Of a stretch of 52,809 nucleotides of DNA, positions 1 to 24,895 are shown piece after piece. The DNA is from Tubiluchus corallicola (lineage: Eukaryota > Priapulida > Priapulimorpha > Priapulimorphida > Tubiluchidae): positions 64,001-116,809 of the forward strand of contig JAQGDQ010000663.1 in assembly GCA_030141605.1 (NCBI GenBank), in the 5' to 3' direction. A program made the position numbers and the translations under genes. Under the pieces are notes generated by a model. It made no database searches, was not told the origin of the DNA, and saw nothing but the letters and a program-made list of their open reading frames with translations. Positions within the stretch are counted from its first letter, which is position 1. Every line of letters starts with the position of its first letter.

Positions 1-404
1 GTCCTGAAAATAATTACCTAAAGTCTCACTGTAAAAAAAAACTGAAGGTAAAATAAGTATTATCTGTGCCCATTGGAGATAAAATTTTGAAATTATTTTT
101 CAAAACTACATGTGTCCCAGTACTACTACTTCCTTGACAGTAGCCTAGCTTTGACTTTTTCTGCTACTTTGAAAGAAAGTGTGATCGTCCATCGTCAGTT
201 TTAGACTTGATATTTACTCTTGAACACCAGAGATCTTAGTTTGCTGGTCCTCTATCCTACTGTGTATGGCATTAGTGAGAATTCATTCACATAATAGAAT
301 TCTTGCTTCATTTTTTAAATAGGCAATAAGCTAAGTGCTATCACTAACTTTCATTCTAATGAATATAGATTTATTTCATTATCATCAAGCTTATTAATGA
401 TTGA

Positions 405-1090
405 ATAATTCCTTCAAGATCGCACCATTCAAGATAGGTCTTATAGGACCTATGACGTTTCTGCTACTGTATGAACACAGACATATCTATTCATGAGAAT
501 CTCGGCTATCCAAACAGGTTATTTGTCTAAACTTTTAAAAGTGATTTAATTGGATAAAATTAAAAAAATGCCTGATTCAGGCATTCAAACTTAACCTATT
601 GAGATGCTTAGCCTGATGTACACTTGTGTGATCGTATGCACTATTTTACTGATGGCCTGTTTGCTACAGCCCAAGAGATCCGTCTGCTGTACAGAGTTTC
701 AGGAAAAACCAACCCTTCTGCCAAGGAGAAATTAAGGTCATTTAATCTTTTAACAGGATTTTCTCCTTAAAAATAGAGTAGACTTGAGGCCAAAATGTAT
801 CAGAGGGCTGTGTCTGGATAGATGAAATTTTCTGCATTTACCAATTTCTTATTAGAGATACCGTACATTGTTACAGTGCAAACACTCCAGTTTTTTTCAT
901 CAAAAATCAATTTTTAATTTGTCTAAGGTAAGCAAATGTATTTCATATACAATTTTGCATGAAAATTCATTGTGTGAGGAGTAGAAAGCTACAAAAACTA
1001 GTAAATATGATGTAATTGTCGCCTAGTGAGAAAAGTTTTTCATGATCCCATGCAAAATGCAGCAAACTCTTACGGTCCCGAAGGAGTTAA
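405..1090. mobile_element. piggyBac-like non-autonomous element, copy 1
   Basis: About 690 bp in the intron before the first visible MFSD8-like exon. Its ends are inverted repeats of the type TTAA-(C/T)TCCTTC(A/G)(A/G)GA-C; the right end reads ggtcccgaaggagttaa and the left end is a slightly mutated attccttcaagatcg. The interior contains no open frame. It is an inverted copy of 10140-10870. TTAA target sites and short terminal repeats fit the piggyBac superfamily; the superfamily is inferred from ends only. Confidence 0.6.
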
Positions 1091-1461
1091 ATTGCCTAAG
1101 CTAATAATTTTTGTGTAGCTTCATGAAGTTTCGTTTCACAACTTTTATACTAAGTTATTAAACGCACCTATGGAGCTATGCAGTTTTTTATCTAGCTTGT
1201 CTAAAATTTAGCACACTAGATTTTAAGAATGCAGAACAAGCTTTTCATTTTAGAATCAGTTGCATTTTTATGTAAATGTGGTTACATGTTTCCAGAGTTT
1301 TAATTAGGTGCCGTGCCCTAGTTAACTAAAATCCGAAGGAGTGCTAATTGAATAATTATTTGTGCCATTATAATAATCTACATAAGACCTCATACAGCTG
1401 TACGTATTATGTCACTCAGTTCTAGCTGTTTTTTAAAGTTAACTGTAACGCGTGGTTGTAG

Positions 1462-14254
<12,793 letters not shown>

Positions 14255-14279
14255 TATTGGTTAATCAAGCAAGTGGGTT

Positions 14280-14625
14280 TATAACAGCTGATTCTAGGCT
14301 ATAACAACGTGTTCAGACTAGTGCGTTTCCTCTTGCTAATGTTAACTCGCCAAGTAACTCGCAAGCATGTTTAGACTGGAGAGCAAAACTTGCGAGTAAC
14401 TCACAGACATTAAGGGCGAGCGGACACTCACACCTCTATTCTCTGCAAGAAGTTACTGAGTAACTCACCCAGTTATTCACACTAGACAGTATATCAACTC
14501 ACAGTAACTGCCCGAGAGTTTGCAACTTCTTGCCAACAGTAACTCGCAAAGCAGTTCCCTCATGCAAGTTTGCTGGCAGAGTGAAAACTCATTGCAGAAG
14601 ACTTGCAGGTCTGAAGGCGCCATTA
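14280..14625. repeat. Repeat with many gcgagttac/gtaactcgc words, possible MITE
   Basis: Just after the MFSD8-like stop codon. Contains several direct and inverted copies of agtaactcgc and of a ttagactgg/tcagacta word; the outer ends carry ttcagac and its complement gtctgaa. Structure suggests a small inverted-repeat element, but target duplications were not identified. Confidence 0.35.
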
Positions 14626-15329
14626 GACTTTAATCTGATTTGTTCACTTTGCTAAGTTTGCTGTACTTGTGTCTAGGTATTTTATTATTGCTATACTGAT
14701 AATGTGAATTTAATTCTTAATGACACAGACAACTAATAAAAACATCCCAGAATTAAAAAATGAGGACGTTTTTGACGCTTCTAACTACCATTCTACTTTG
14801 TCCTCAGATGAAAGGAAAGGGACAAAAATCACATGGAATTACCAATACAATGAATCCTCGCTTAACGACTGTCCACCCAGCAGTTATGTTACAGAAAAGA
14901 AAATGACGCTATCGTTTGAGTTTTGTTTTCGTTGAAAATTATTATGTTTCTTAGCAGAAACATTTGGTAATTTTTGGTAACTTTTTTCCGAGGTTTTAGT
15001 ACTGTTTAGCCAGTTGACCTTTTTCTGAGAAATTTTGGTTAAAATAGTTCAAATAAATTGTAATTACCGTTTATTTAACTTTTTGTACCATTTGTAGCAT
15101 GCTTTTTCGACAACGTGGCATTTTTTCAGTGCTGACGACTGTGAAGCTTTAAGGTCTCCAGACATAATCAACCAAAATATCAAAGTGTAATTTGAACAAA
15201 GCCAAGTTTAATTTTATAATTTATGAAGCAGTAGCAATAAAATATTTACTAAATGAAACTTGTCAATTTTTTAATTGATAATCATTTCGTTGATTAACAG
15301 TGATGATCATTTCACTTAGTGCGCGTAGT

Positions 15330-16490
15330 TCAGGACAGCTTCGTGCACTGCTTTGCAGCATCTCTTACTTTTCTTGTGAAAACCGCACAAGATCAACTCG
15401 CACATCCAGCTCAATGTCGGTTGATTGGTCACTTGGTTGAGGGGATCTTGATAATGAGTAGTCTAACAGCATTTCTTTACCAGGAATGTACTGTATAGTA
15501 AAGTCTTATGGCCAGACTCTCAATAACATCCACTATAGTTGCAGAGGTGCGGCTGATAAATTCTTCATGTGAATCATTTCAAGCGGCTTGTGATCAGTCT
15601 GAACTTTGAACTGTTTCCCATATAAGTATGTGTAAAATCTTTCATGTCCAAAGTCAACAGCCATCATCTCATGCTCTATGTTTGCATATCTGAGACAGTC
15701 AATGATTTTGAAGCATATGCAACTGGCTTGTTATCCTGCAGGAGAACGGCTCCGAGTCCTTTCATCGAAGCATCTACTTGTAGGATGCTGTCTTTATTTG
15801 GGTCAAAGTAGTTTAATGTCACATCTCTGCAAATTATTTACTTCATTTGTTATGTGATGGAGACCATTGAAAAATAGTTTCGTTTTTGAGTAACTTTCGC
15901 AATGGCTGTGAGGCTGCAGACAGATTTGGAATAAACGGTGACAAATACGTTGCCACGCCTAGAAAAGTCTGAAATTCCTACTGGCGTTTTCATGGCTTGC
16001 ATAGCTTTAATCTTTGCTGGGTTTAGGTGGACTCCATTTGCATCGAACACTATTACAAAAAATGTGATGCTAGATTGGTTTATGCTGCATTTGTCGTAAT
16101 TGAATACCAGTGCATGCTCTCTTGCTACTTCCATCAAGTTGAGTAAATTGGCATTGTGCTCAGCTTCGGTTTTGCTATGTATGGCAATGTCATCACTAAT
16201 GCCTTCTGCTCCAGGGCATTTTTCTAAAATGAAATCCATTTACAGCTGAAACACATCTTGGCTGATGGATAATTTGAGAAGTAGCCTCAAAAATCGGTAA
16301 CTGCCGAAAGGGCTATTGATTGTTGTCAAATACGATGATTCTTCATCTAGCACGATCAACCATGTCTGGCGTCCAGCTTTGAGAATATTGTACCGCTGTT
16401 GAACTGGTGAGTTTGTTCTTCCATGGATGGAATAGGATGTCGCGTCTGCTTTATTACTCAATTTAGATCTGTTGCAATCTTCCTTCAGAT
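15330..16490 (-). pseudogene. Ty3/gypsy pol fragment (RT-RNase H), decayed
   Basis: Reading down the minus strand: an RT block with LKAGRQTWLIVLDEESSYLT and SPFGSYRF, then an RT palm block with ISDDIAIHSKTEAEHNANLL (Y/F-x-DD replaced by SDD), then an RNase H block (QVDASMKGLGAVLL, VQTDHKPLE) and an IQYIPGKE linker. Stops and shifts lie between blocks. No gag, integrase or LTR was found beside it, so this is a truncated fragment, different in sequence from the gypsy element that follows. Confidence 0.75.
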
Positions 16491-16864
16491 TTACGTGAGT
16501 ATACAGTACTAGACACTCAATCAGTCGGTTTAGTAACTTGTGTGACGACGCCCAGTTTTTATGATGAATCAGACATTTTCGTTGCGCATGAATGATGTTA
16601 TGTACAGGAACGCCTTCACCTTTTCATTCACGTTCCAAAGTCGTTTATTCTAAAGAGAATAATAAAGAGAATATTAACAAGTAAGGAAAATAAAGAGAAT
16701 GATAAAACAGAAGCTTAATAAGTTTAGAAGACAACCTGTTGGTCACACTACATTCATAAATTTCACAGATCGAATTCGTAAACTTAATTAAATTGTTTAA
16801 ACGCGTGTAATTATTTTAACGCATGTAACTTGCATCCTTGGCTCTTCTTCAGAATGTAAAATAT

Positions 16865-17039
16865 TGTTACCCGTTGCCATCCTGACATTGTCTATAATAC
16901 TTCACAAATCCTAACTGTACGGCCGTGACTGCCACATAACAGACTGATATCTCGGACACACACCGAAATCCATCCCCGCAAGAACAGAAATCTTCTTTTC
17001 ATTTACAAAAGCATATCTGTGGACAATGCCCACGCTACA
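16865..17039 (-). repeat. 3' LTR of gypsy element
   Basis: About 175 bp, tgttaccc to cgctaca on the plus strand, i.e. TG...CA on the element strand. The last 60 bases match 24954-25013 with a few differences, and the first ~40 match 23029-23068. The middle parts of the two LTRs do not align, so one has been altered. Confidence 0.65.
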
Positions 17040-17053
17040 CTACCCCCTCCTTT
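17040..17053 (-). other. Polypurine tract of gypsy element
   Basis: On the minus strand TTAAAGGAGGGGGTAG runs straight into the TGTAGCG start of the 3' LTR. This is the plus-strand priming site expected at that place. Confidence 0.7.
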
Positions 17054-17594
17054 AACTTGGCCTGGTCCTCCAAGTCATAAAACAAGTCAATAGTTACTCA
17101 AAAGTCGTATACGGAAGTAGGGGATACGATCTAGCACCAACCATTACAGAGCGCACGCATGAACAATACCAATATTGAACAATAGCCATAAAAATGAACA
17201 TTAGCTACTAGCAATGAACAATATGGAAGATACAAATATTGGGACCAATGAACAAGTTACAATTAAACGAAAACATGTTACAAAAAATTTCCTTAACACA
17301 TACTCAGCATCATGATGACATTATCGCGAAACAAAAATCAACTAAATCAGCAAATGAATCGTTATCCATCTTCATCAGAGCAAATAGTCATGATAAAAGT
17401 TCAACACAATAGAACAATATCACATTTTTCTAAAAATGGCCCCTAAGTTGAGTAGCTGTTTAACGAACTATCAAAATAACTACATGAGCTTGAAAGTACG
17501 GGTAAGAAATTTCCATCAAATTTTAGTTTTCTAGAACATCTCAACTCACTTTAATTGATGAGGCCTGGAAACAAACAATGTTTAGCAAACTTTG

Positions 17595-18130
17595 CTAATA
17601 AAACAATAAAGTAAGCATCACTATTATCAGCACAAAAATTATCGTTTCAATAATTTTGCAAAATTTCCATGGCTCCATGTGCGAAAAGCCAACTAAAATT
17701 ATTTCTGAACAAGGCACATTGAAATCACAGTTTAATGCTAAATTTGGTGAAAGAAAATAACCAGATTGTGGTCTGAGGGGAGTGGTACGAGTTTTCTTGA
17801 TTTTAAGCAAATCACAGCAATGCTGGAAGACCCGGGACTCAAAATTATGCCCTTGATCAGAGTGCAATTCATTTGGTAACCCAAAACGGCTAAACATTTC
17901 GTGCGTTAATACCTCAGCAACTGTTATCGCTTCTTAATTAGGAAGCGCAAATGCCTCAGGTCACTTGGTGAAATAGTCCATCATAACTAGTATAAAACGA
18001 TTGCCTCGATCTGAAACCGGAAACGGGCCCGCTATGTCAACTGCAACTCGTTCCATTGGCACTCCAACAGCATAAATTTGCAAAAGCGCACAGCTCTTTC
18101 TTAGCACAACATATTTTCTCAACTATGAAC
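17595..18130 (-). pseudogene. gypsy integrase core, truncated
   Basis: The minus strand shows VDIAGPFPVSDRGNRF with the first catalytic Asp, then FGLPNELHSDQGHNFES with the second Asp, then TTPLRPQSGY. The third catalytic residue (Glu) and the rest of the domain are missing. In-frame stops interrupt the stretch between 17900 and 18000. 17054-17594 holds no recognisable coding sequence. Confidence 0.7.
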
Positions 18131-18700
18131 AAATTCTTCCACGTCCGATGTCATGCCAACCCAATAAAACCGTGAGTGAAGACGTGGTAAAGTCTTGGCT
18201 ATGCCGAAATGACCTGCCGTTGATTCACAATCCAAATCTTCCAAAAACTGACATCTAAGGGAGTTAGGTACTACCCATTGCCCATGAATCATATTCCCAT
18301 CAGGAGATTCCCAACAACATTGTACAATCCCATCCCTTATTTTTAATATTTCCCACTGATTCCACAAAGTTTTTGTTTCTGGACTTAAAGCTGAGACCCT
18401 CTCATAAGATGGTTTAAGTGAACCCTCTTCTAAAAAGTCTATTATTGGAGCAAGATGAGAATCACCTATTTGGGCTTTTCCTAATTGAGTAATTGTCATT
18501 GTTCTAAGAGTCTCCCAATTACAATATTCAGAACTATCTAAATTATCACGTTTCGAACAATGCCTACATTCAACAGAACAGTGGCGGCAACTTAATGCAT
18601 CTGCATTAGAATGTACCCGACCCGGACGATGTTCAGTCTCAAACCTGTACTGACCCAACTTACCGATCCACCTTGCCAGCTGTCCTTCTGGATTCTTCAA
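18119..18700 (-). pseudogene. gypsy RNase H end and integrase zinc-binding region
   Basis: About 193 residues open. Starts at the RNase H/linker (ARWIGKLGQYRFETEHRPG, DALS) and ends in an integrase N-terminal motif (AGHFGIAKTLPRLHSRFYW) with both histidines; the two cysteines follow after a stop near 18118. Continues from the RNase H block through a frame change. Confidence 0.75.
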
Positions 18701-18709
18701 TGTCTTTAA

Positions 18710-19114
18710 TCAATGCAGTGCTGCATGATCAGATTGAACACGAAACTCAACTCCGTAGAGATAATGATGAAAATGTGAGATACTCTTTACAACAGCCAAG
18801 AGCTCCTTCCTTGTGGCACAATAATTACGCTCAGGACCAGTTAAGCTGCGACTGAAATATGCGATTACCTTCTGCCCTTCTTGAACCTGAGACAGTAAAA
18901 TTGCAAAGTTGTTTGCATCCGTATCAAGAATACAGAGGTCTCCTGGGACTGGGTATGCTAAAATAGGAGCAGACACCAAGAGATCTTTAAGCTGGTTAAA
19001 TGCTTCATTGCACTCTACACTCCAATCGAAAATAGCAGATTTCTTTGTTAAAGCATGTAATGGAGCAGCTATTTTAGCAAATCCAGGGACAAAACGACGA
19101 TAATAGGTACACAA
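18710..19114 (-). pseudogene. gypsy RNase H domain
   Basis: About 134 residues. Starts with the RT-connection motif YYRRFVPGFAKIAAPLHALT and contains RNase H motifs DTDANNFAILLSQ, the TRKELLAVV Glu region and QSDHAAL. The usual acidic residues are present, so the domain has lost little apart from being out of frame with its neighbours. Confidence 0.8.
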
Positions 19115-19133
19115 CCCCAGAAACCTCCGTAAG

Positions 19134-19658
19134 TCAGCAATGTCCTTCCTTAATGGGCCAATCTTTCACAGCTGTGACCTTTGAAGGGTCAGCTCGAACT
19201 CCTTCACTACCTACAATATGCCCCAAGTACTGAACTTCCGTTTGACAAAGTAAAGATTTCGTGGCATTAAGCTTTAGTCCTGCATCTCTCAACCGATTAA
19301 GTACTAAAGATAAATGATCTAACTGCTCTTCAAACGTACTTGCGAACACAATCACATCATCCAGGTAAATGAGCACTGCATGCCAATGTAACCCTGCTAG
19401 CACTCGTTCCATCAAACGTTCAAATGTGGCGGGGCAAAGGCCGAAAGGCATAGCATTGAACTGCCATAAGCCTTGTTCACATGAAAAAGCTGTCTTCTCC
19501 TTGTCCTCTGGTGCCATCCTGACTTGATGATATCCAGACTTCAAGTCCAAAGTACTAAACCATTTTGCAATCGATAAAGCATCGAGTGAATCGTATATCC
19601 GAGGTAAAGGGTACCAGCCCTTTATTGTCACTTTATTAAGAGCTAGTCTACGCAACAT
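19134..19658 (-). pseudogene. gypsy reverse transcriptase domain
   Basis: About 174 residues with intact RT motifs: STLDLKSGYHQVRMAPEDK (first catalytic Asp), AMPFGLCPATFERLM, the YLDD box in LIYLDDVIVFAS, and YLGHIVGSEGV. Overlaps the upstream protease frame slightly (frameshift) and is followed by a frame change before RNase H. Confidence 0.85.
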
Positions 19659-20251
19659 CTTGTCGTACCGTTCTTCTTCTTAACCAGAACCACAGCCGAA
19701 GACCATCTTCAAAAAGTTTACATAGATGTTGTGGTAGTGACTGTTGCTTACTTTCTGTACATGACCTAGAAGTATGTGTGGTTCTCCCCAGGACCTCAAC
19801 CGCTTCCCACTCACCAAGAGTGTCACCCTCTTGAACCGTACTTGGATAAGGTGAGATGTTGGCAACAACTACCAGAAATGTTTTCAAGCCAGCAGCCACT
19901 GCAGTTTTTCCCACAAGTATGCCGTTCCCGTGAGATGAAATACGACCCCTAGACACCATACCTAGACAATGTTCGGAAGGTTGACTCGAAATAGCAACTT
20001 CAGACCATGCCGGAATAGTCACAGTTCGACTAGCGCAAATCTCAACATAACCAGACTGACGAAGTTTAAGAGGTATAATCAGTTCACCCACTCTCATTTC
20101 TGGGATACGGGTGTCAACAACAGTCCCATTAGAGTTGAGCCAATCAAGACCCAGAACCATTGGATCAACCGTATCTGGAGCTGCAAAGGCTGTCATGGTT
20201 TGTACGAGACCTGCCAAGTTTACCACAACATTTCCTGGACCACAGAGGACC
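19648..20251 (-). pseudogene. gypsy protease region
   Basis: Encodes a retropepsin-like C-terminal half with MVLGLDWLNSNG, followed by a beta-rich stretch before RT. The active-site DTG part is not visible; it should lie near the LINE insertion at 20252-21332 and appears lost or altered. Confidence 0.6.
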
Positions 20252-21332
20252 GAAGACTTACCATTAGTTTAAACATAATTTATTTAGGATTAGATCAGAC
20301 AGTTTGTACAACATGATTTAAGATCTTCACCACAACAGACTTTATGCACTATTTACAAGAACATTTACAGTAAGAATAGACTATACTTAGTTTTTAGTAT
20401 ACTTTAGTATACTAAAGTTTTACCACAGTGATACATTAGACATTAGTAAAAAATGACGGTTAGTAAATATTAATGTACGATTATTTAAGAATGATGCATT
20501 TTATATCAGATAGAAACTACTGGAAGCGTTTAGTATATAATATGAAGTCATGTATACATTGGAATATTTTACAGTTAGTAACATAGTTAAATTCATCTTT
20601 ACCGAATAATAACAACTTCAACAGATCATTATTTCCTAAGACAGCTATATTAAGGTTTTCGGGCAGAAGTATTGCATTTAATTTATCAAACATAACTACC
20701 CTAGCTAGTTGATACAATGGGCATTGCAACAAAAAGTGTTCAACAGACTCAAATCGAAATCCACAGTTACAATTCGGCAATATTGGATGACCGTTATTAT
20801 CTTTACAGCCTTTAGAGAAAAGGTCGTAGTTTAGCTGAGAAAATCCGATTCTCATGTGCGTATGATGCACTGATATTGGAGGTTTACCAAATGAAAAATG
20901 TTTCTTACGCAACGAAAAACTTAAATGAGATTTGAGCTCTTGTTTGAATTGTGATATAGATGTAATTTCACGAATGTTCTGTGGTAAGTTGTTCCACATG
21001 TTAATGGTCGATATGAAAAACGATTTTTCACAGCTAACAGAACGGCAATTAAAATTTCTGTATTTAGTACCACTGCGTATATAATAGGGGGTAACTTCGT
21101 TTACCTTTGGCGGCAGAATTACACTTAAATAGTGGGGCACTAAGTCATTGATTATTTTGAAAAAAGACATAGGCGATGATAATGGAAGCGTGTCACTAAT
21201 TTAGTGAAGCCGCTGTCAGACAAGATACTTGCAGGGGAAAATCGAAACATAGCGCCAGAACAGATTCTAGCAGCAGTTAGCTGAATATTTTCTAAATTAC
21301 CATTAATTTAGAATTTAGAAGACTTATCATTA
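20252..21332 (-). mobile_element. 5'-truncated LINE inserted in the gypsy element
   Basis: The insertion is flanked by 15-bp direct repeats, gaagacttaccatta (20252-20266) and gaagacttatcatta (21318-21332), with one mismatch. The minus strand encodes the C-terminal part of a LINE ORF2: LENIQLTAARICSGAMFRFS near 21290, then after a frameshift 217 residues (21170-20517) including NDLVPHYL and a CNCGFRFESVEHFLLQC zinc-knuckle-like end. 20267-20516 is its 3' UTR. Younger than the gypsy copy. Confidence 0.85.
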
Positions 21333-21386
21333 ATACCACGAAGGTACGTACGAGTATTCACTTTCCAGTTTAAGTTAGTGACTAAA

Positions 21387-22481
21387 TCAAACTAGAGTAC
21401 GTACAGATCCAGTAGAGTTTTGGCTCATACCAGAACCTGGTACAACAGGGTTATCACTTGGGGAAGTCGACCGCTCCACATTAGGACACTCCTTCCGAAT
21501 GTATCCTTTCCGACCACAACTGTAACAACGAATGCTCCGTAAAGAATGACCAGATGAACCCCCACCCATATCTGGGTCATGACTACTTGGATATGTCGAA
21601 TTCTCGAATACTCGTGCGTGATATACTTCCTTCACCACATCTCTTGCCACTTTATTCATCATCTGTATCAAATCTGCTAATCTGATGCCCGATTGGTTGT
21701 CTGGTTTCCTGTAGTTACTATACCAGTCATGCTGCATGCCTCTGGAGTCCATTTCCAAAGCTCTTGCTAAAGCTTCAGCTAAATTAGATGGCTTCGCTGC
21801 ATGAACAAACATCCTTAATTGTGGATCGTTGAAGCCGACAAGAAACTGATCACATGCTATCCGATCTACCACATTGTTATCGACATTAGCATAAGCACGA
21901 AATGCCAGAGTTTCTACTCATTCTGCAAAGGCTCTCAAATCTTCCCCCTTTCTTCGACAACAAGTTTGAAATTGTGCCCGACTTAATTCTTCTCGATTTG
22001 TGTGTCCGTATCTGCGATCGAATGCTTCAAATAACGCTTGGCAACTTCTACGCTGCTCTGGAGTTGCATGTTCGAGCACAGCTACCTCTTTTCCTCTCAA
22101 CCTAGCCGCAAGCTGATATGCAGCCTCTTCATCCGACCAACCATTTGCGTGAGCCACCATAGTGGACTGGACTTTGTACACCTTCCAATCTAGAGCTCCT
22201 GTCCCATCAAATTGAGGAACCTGCTGGTTTATTCTAAATTTGTGTTCAACTATATTGGCATTAGAAAAATTATTAGAAGCTGTTTTTTCATAATTATTAC
22301 TAGCCCCTCGAAAATTATTAGGAGTTTGTAAACGAGTAGCTTCACTACCAAAATCCCCCCTTTCAGGTATAGGACTAATACAAACCGGCACATTTTTAAC
22401 AATAGACTGCTGACCATAATTAACTGTAACATCTGTCAGTAATTGACGCAATTGCACGATCTCTTGTTGAAGACCGCTCAA
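21387..22481 (-). pseudogene. gypsy gag, one internal stop
   Basis: Two pieces in the same frame (22481-21918 and onwards to 21387) separated only by a TGA at 21918-21920. N-terminal part starts with a short coiled-coil-like QQEIVQLRQLL; the middle has the gag helical region with LDWKVYKVQSTMVAHANGW and QALFEAFDRRYG; the end holds one CCHC knuckle, CYSCGRKGYIRKEC. The TGA sits where an arginine codon would suit the family, consistent with CpG decay. 22482-23028 is leader DNA with a non-homologous open frame. Confidence 0.8.
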
Positions 22482-22999
22482 TACTTATCACTGCCCGATG
22501 CAGCAAACTGCGGAAACAAATCAGGCTTGCAAGCACAAGCTTCATTTAGGTGGAAATTTGGCCGGAAACAAAAGCAGGCTGATGCAAACTAAATTTACCA
22601 AGAGCCAGAGTACAGCCAGGAAAATAAGCAGTTATTTTGCAATCTGTTGAAAGCCTACTAACTGACTGACAGTTAATCACCTGGTAAACTGTTGCTAGTG
22701 GCCAACCAAATTTAAATCTATGGTCTGGATACGTGGAACTACAGTTAATCACATTCTGATCAACTGTTCCATTGCCAGTGAGCAATTTCCCACCACTGGA
22801 CCCACCTGCACTGTCATAAATTTTCTCACATGCAAAACTACCATTTCCGTCACCGTCTGTGTCCTCGTCCATGTGATCGCTCATCAACGCCTGGCTAGCC
22901 CTACATACACCCTTCATTTCTAACTGAGAAGGGGGCCTTATTGGCCACCTCAGCGGTTTTGTAAACATTAATTTCGCTTTCCCTCGCTTGGATCTCATT

Positions 23000-23028
23000 T
23001 TTGGCACTATCCCGATTCTGTGCACCAT
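23000..23028 (-). other. Probable primer-binding site of gypsy element
   Basis: On the minus strand the 5' LTR end GGGTAACGA is followed directly by TGGTGCACAGAATCGGGA, which has the TGG start expected for a sequence complementary to a tRNA 3' end. The tRNA species was not determined. Confidence 0.45.
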
Positions 23029-23207
23029 CGTTACCCATTGCCATCTCGTCACACTGTCTATAACTGTAGTCGTTACTCAATTCCGTATTATAATATAAGA
23101 TACAACTCTATGTTGTACCAACCTCGCTATTTGTCAGGACGTGTTAATGAAAGAGCGTGTCAAACCTCTCTAGACAGACCATTCACCAACCATGTTGGAT
23201 AGTAAAC
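23029..23207 (-). repeat. 5' LTR of gypsy element, inner part
   Basis: Its first ~40 bases (gttacccattgcc ... tgtctataa) match the end of the 3' LTR. The rest diverges and is cut by the LINE at 23208. The outer part of this LTR resumes at about 24896. Confidence 0.5.
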
Positions 23208-24895
23208 ACCAATTCAATTCAATTCAATTCAATTATTTATTATCTCCGTTAGAACGATAAAAATACAGTATAAAGAATACATGGAATATTTTGAAGCAAA
23301 GGAGAAGGGCAGCGAAGAACCCGTAGGTTATCAAGTCAGCCACCCTTAAATAGTTATGATTAAATAAACTTAATTATGGCGTCGTTATCAATTTAAATTT
23401 GTATTCGGTTGATGTGTGTTAATTTGGCAATTGAATGATAGGTATCGTAATACTGTAGAACATATAGTTTAAATAACGAAAGATTTACAATTCTAAAATA
23501 CTATGAATCATGCGAAGCAAACACAATAAAAATAACTTGAGATTTTTAAGATAACAGAATATGCATAATTTGAGCATTAACTAAAAAATCCGGCAAAAAA
23601 ACAAAAAACAGTAGAATGATCAACCAAAGCTGCCGAGAAAAAAATATAATAGATTAAACCAAGGAAAAATAAGGCACATATAAATCATACAAAACAAAAC
23701 AAGAAACAGAAGCAAATAAGAAAAACAAAACTGAAATGTTGTAATAATAACATCAATGACTGAATTTGTTGAGAAAGAAAATATAATAAATTAAACCATC
23801 GAAAAACTATTTCAACTGTAAATCAGACAAAATGAAATCAAAATATAACAAAAACTTAAACAAAATCTTTAAGTGTCGTAGCAATGAAAAAAATATGTAT
23901 AGTATTACAAGTATATAAGCAAAATGTCTCATTTATTTGTATCCTGCAATAAGTTGTTTTTTATAGTTTAAAATTAACTTTTTGTAGTTACTGGACTTTA
24001 ACTGGTCTGGTAATGAATTCCACAGCAAAGATCCTTGGTGTTTTAAAGAATTCTGGCCTTTAGATGAATTAAATCTTTCAATAAAATAAGATTGGGTTGT
24101 AGCAAACCTAGTAGAGTGGTGATGCATGTGACATGCTAAAGTATAATAATTGCTGAAGAGATCTGGAAGTGAATTATTTTTGAATTTATGTACAAACTTG
24201 AGCAATTCTAATTTATACAGATCATGTACTTTTAGTAGATTTAATTGCAAATACAATGTTGTTACATGTTCCCTTTTACTAGTAAATGTTATAAGTTTGA
24301 TAATCTTGTTTTGTTTAGAAACCAATGATTTTAAGACCGATGCTGAAGCACTACCCCAGGAGAGAATGCCACAACTCAGATATGGCATGACAAGAGAAGA
24401 ATATAAGAGCCATAGTGCATCTACATTTATGTAGTGTCGTATTTTAGCTAATACACCACTTAATTTGCTAATTTTGTTGACTATATGCTGTACATGTGTT
24501 TTCCAAGTAATTCTACTATCTATAAATATGCCAAGATATTTGATTTCTTGGGTAGATTGAATAGTACAACCTCCCATGTTTCGGTTTAAACTATTGTTAT
24601 GTTGCTTGTTTCCAACTAACATATATTTTGTTTTTTTATCATTTATCGATAGCTTATTTGCTTGCATCCATTTATTAATATTGTCCAGTTCCACATTTAC
24701 TGAATGTTCTAATGTTTTGATATTTTGGTGTGATAAAAATAAGTTTGTATCGTCTGCAAACAATCTGGTGTTAAATTGCGAACAAGATGGCAGATCGTTA
24801 ATATATAAAAGAAATAACAATGGACCCAATGTAGAACCCTGTGGGACACCAACAAACTGTAATTAGTCATAAACACTAATTGTATTAATTTCCAG
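23208..24895 (-). mobile_element. CR1-like LINE, 5'-truncated, inserted in the 5' LTR
   Basis: Minus-strand ORF of 298 residues (24829-23933) covering RT motifs GPLLFLLYINDL, LFADDTNLFLS (catalytic FADD intact), NKLSINDKKTKYML, IKYLGIFIDSRITW and a C-terminal SLLWNSLPDQLKSS. A preceding VGVPQGS lies just upstream. 3' UTR 23236-23932 ends in an (ATTGA)n tail at 23208-23236. The 5' half (endonuclease) is absent. The ORF is open, so this is one of the youngest insertions in the cluster. Confidence 0.85.

Noticed and set aside
14720-14935. 71-codon plus-strand frame after the MFSD8-like gene
   Set aside because: Composition looks protein-like, but no acceptor/donor or homology links it to a gene; it may be 3' UTR.
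22546-23052. 168-codon frame on the minus strand before gag
   Set aside because: Lies in the gypsy leader, in a different frame from gag, with no recognisable domain; might be part of an old gag N-terminus but not supportable.
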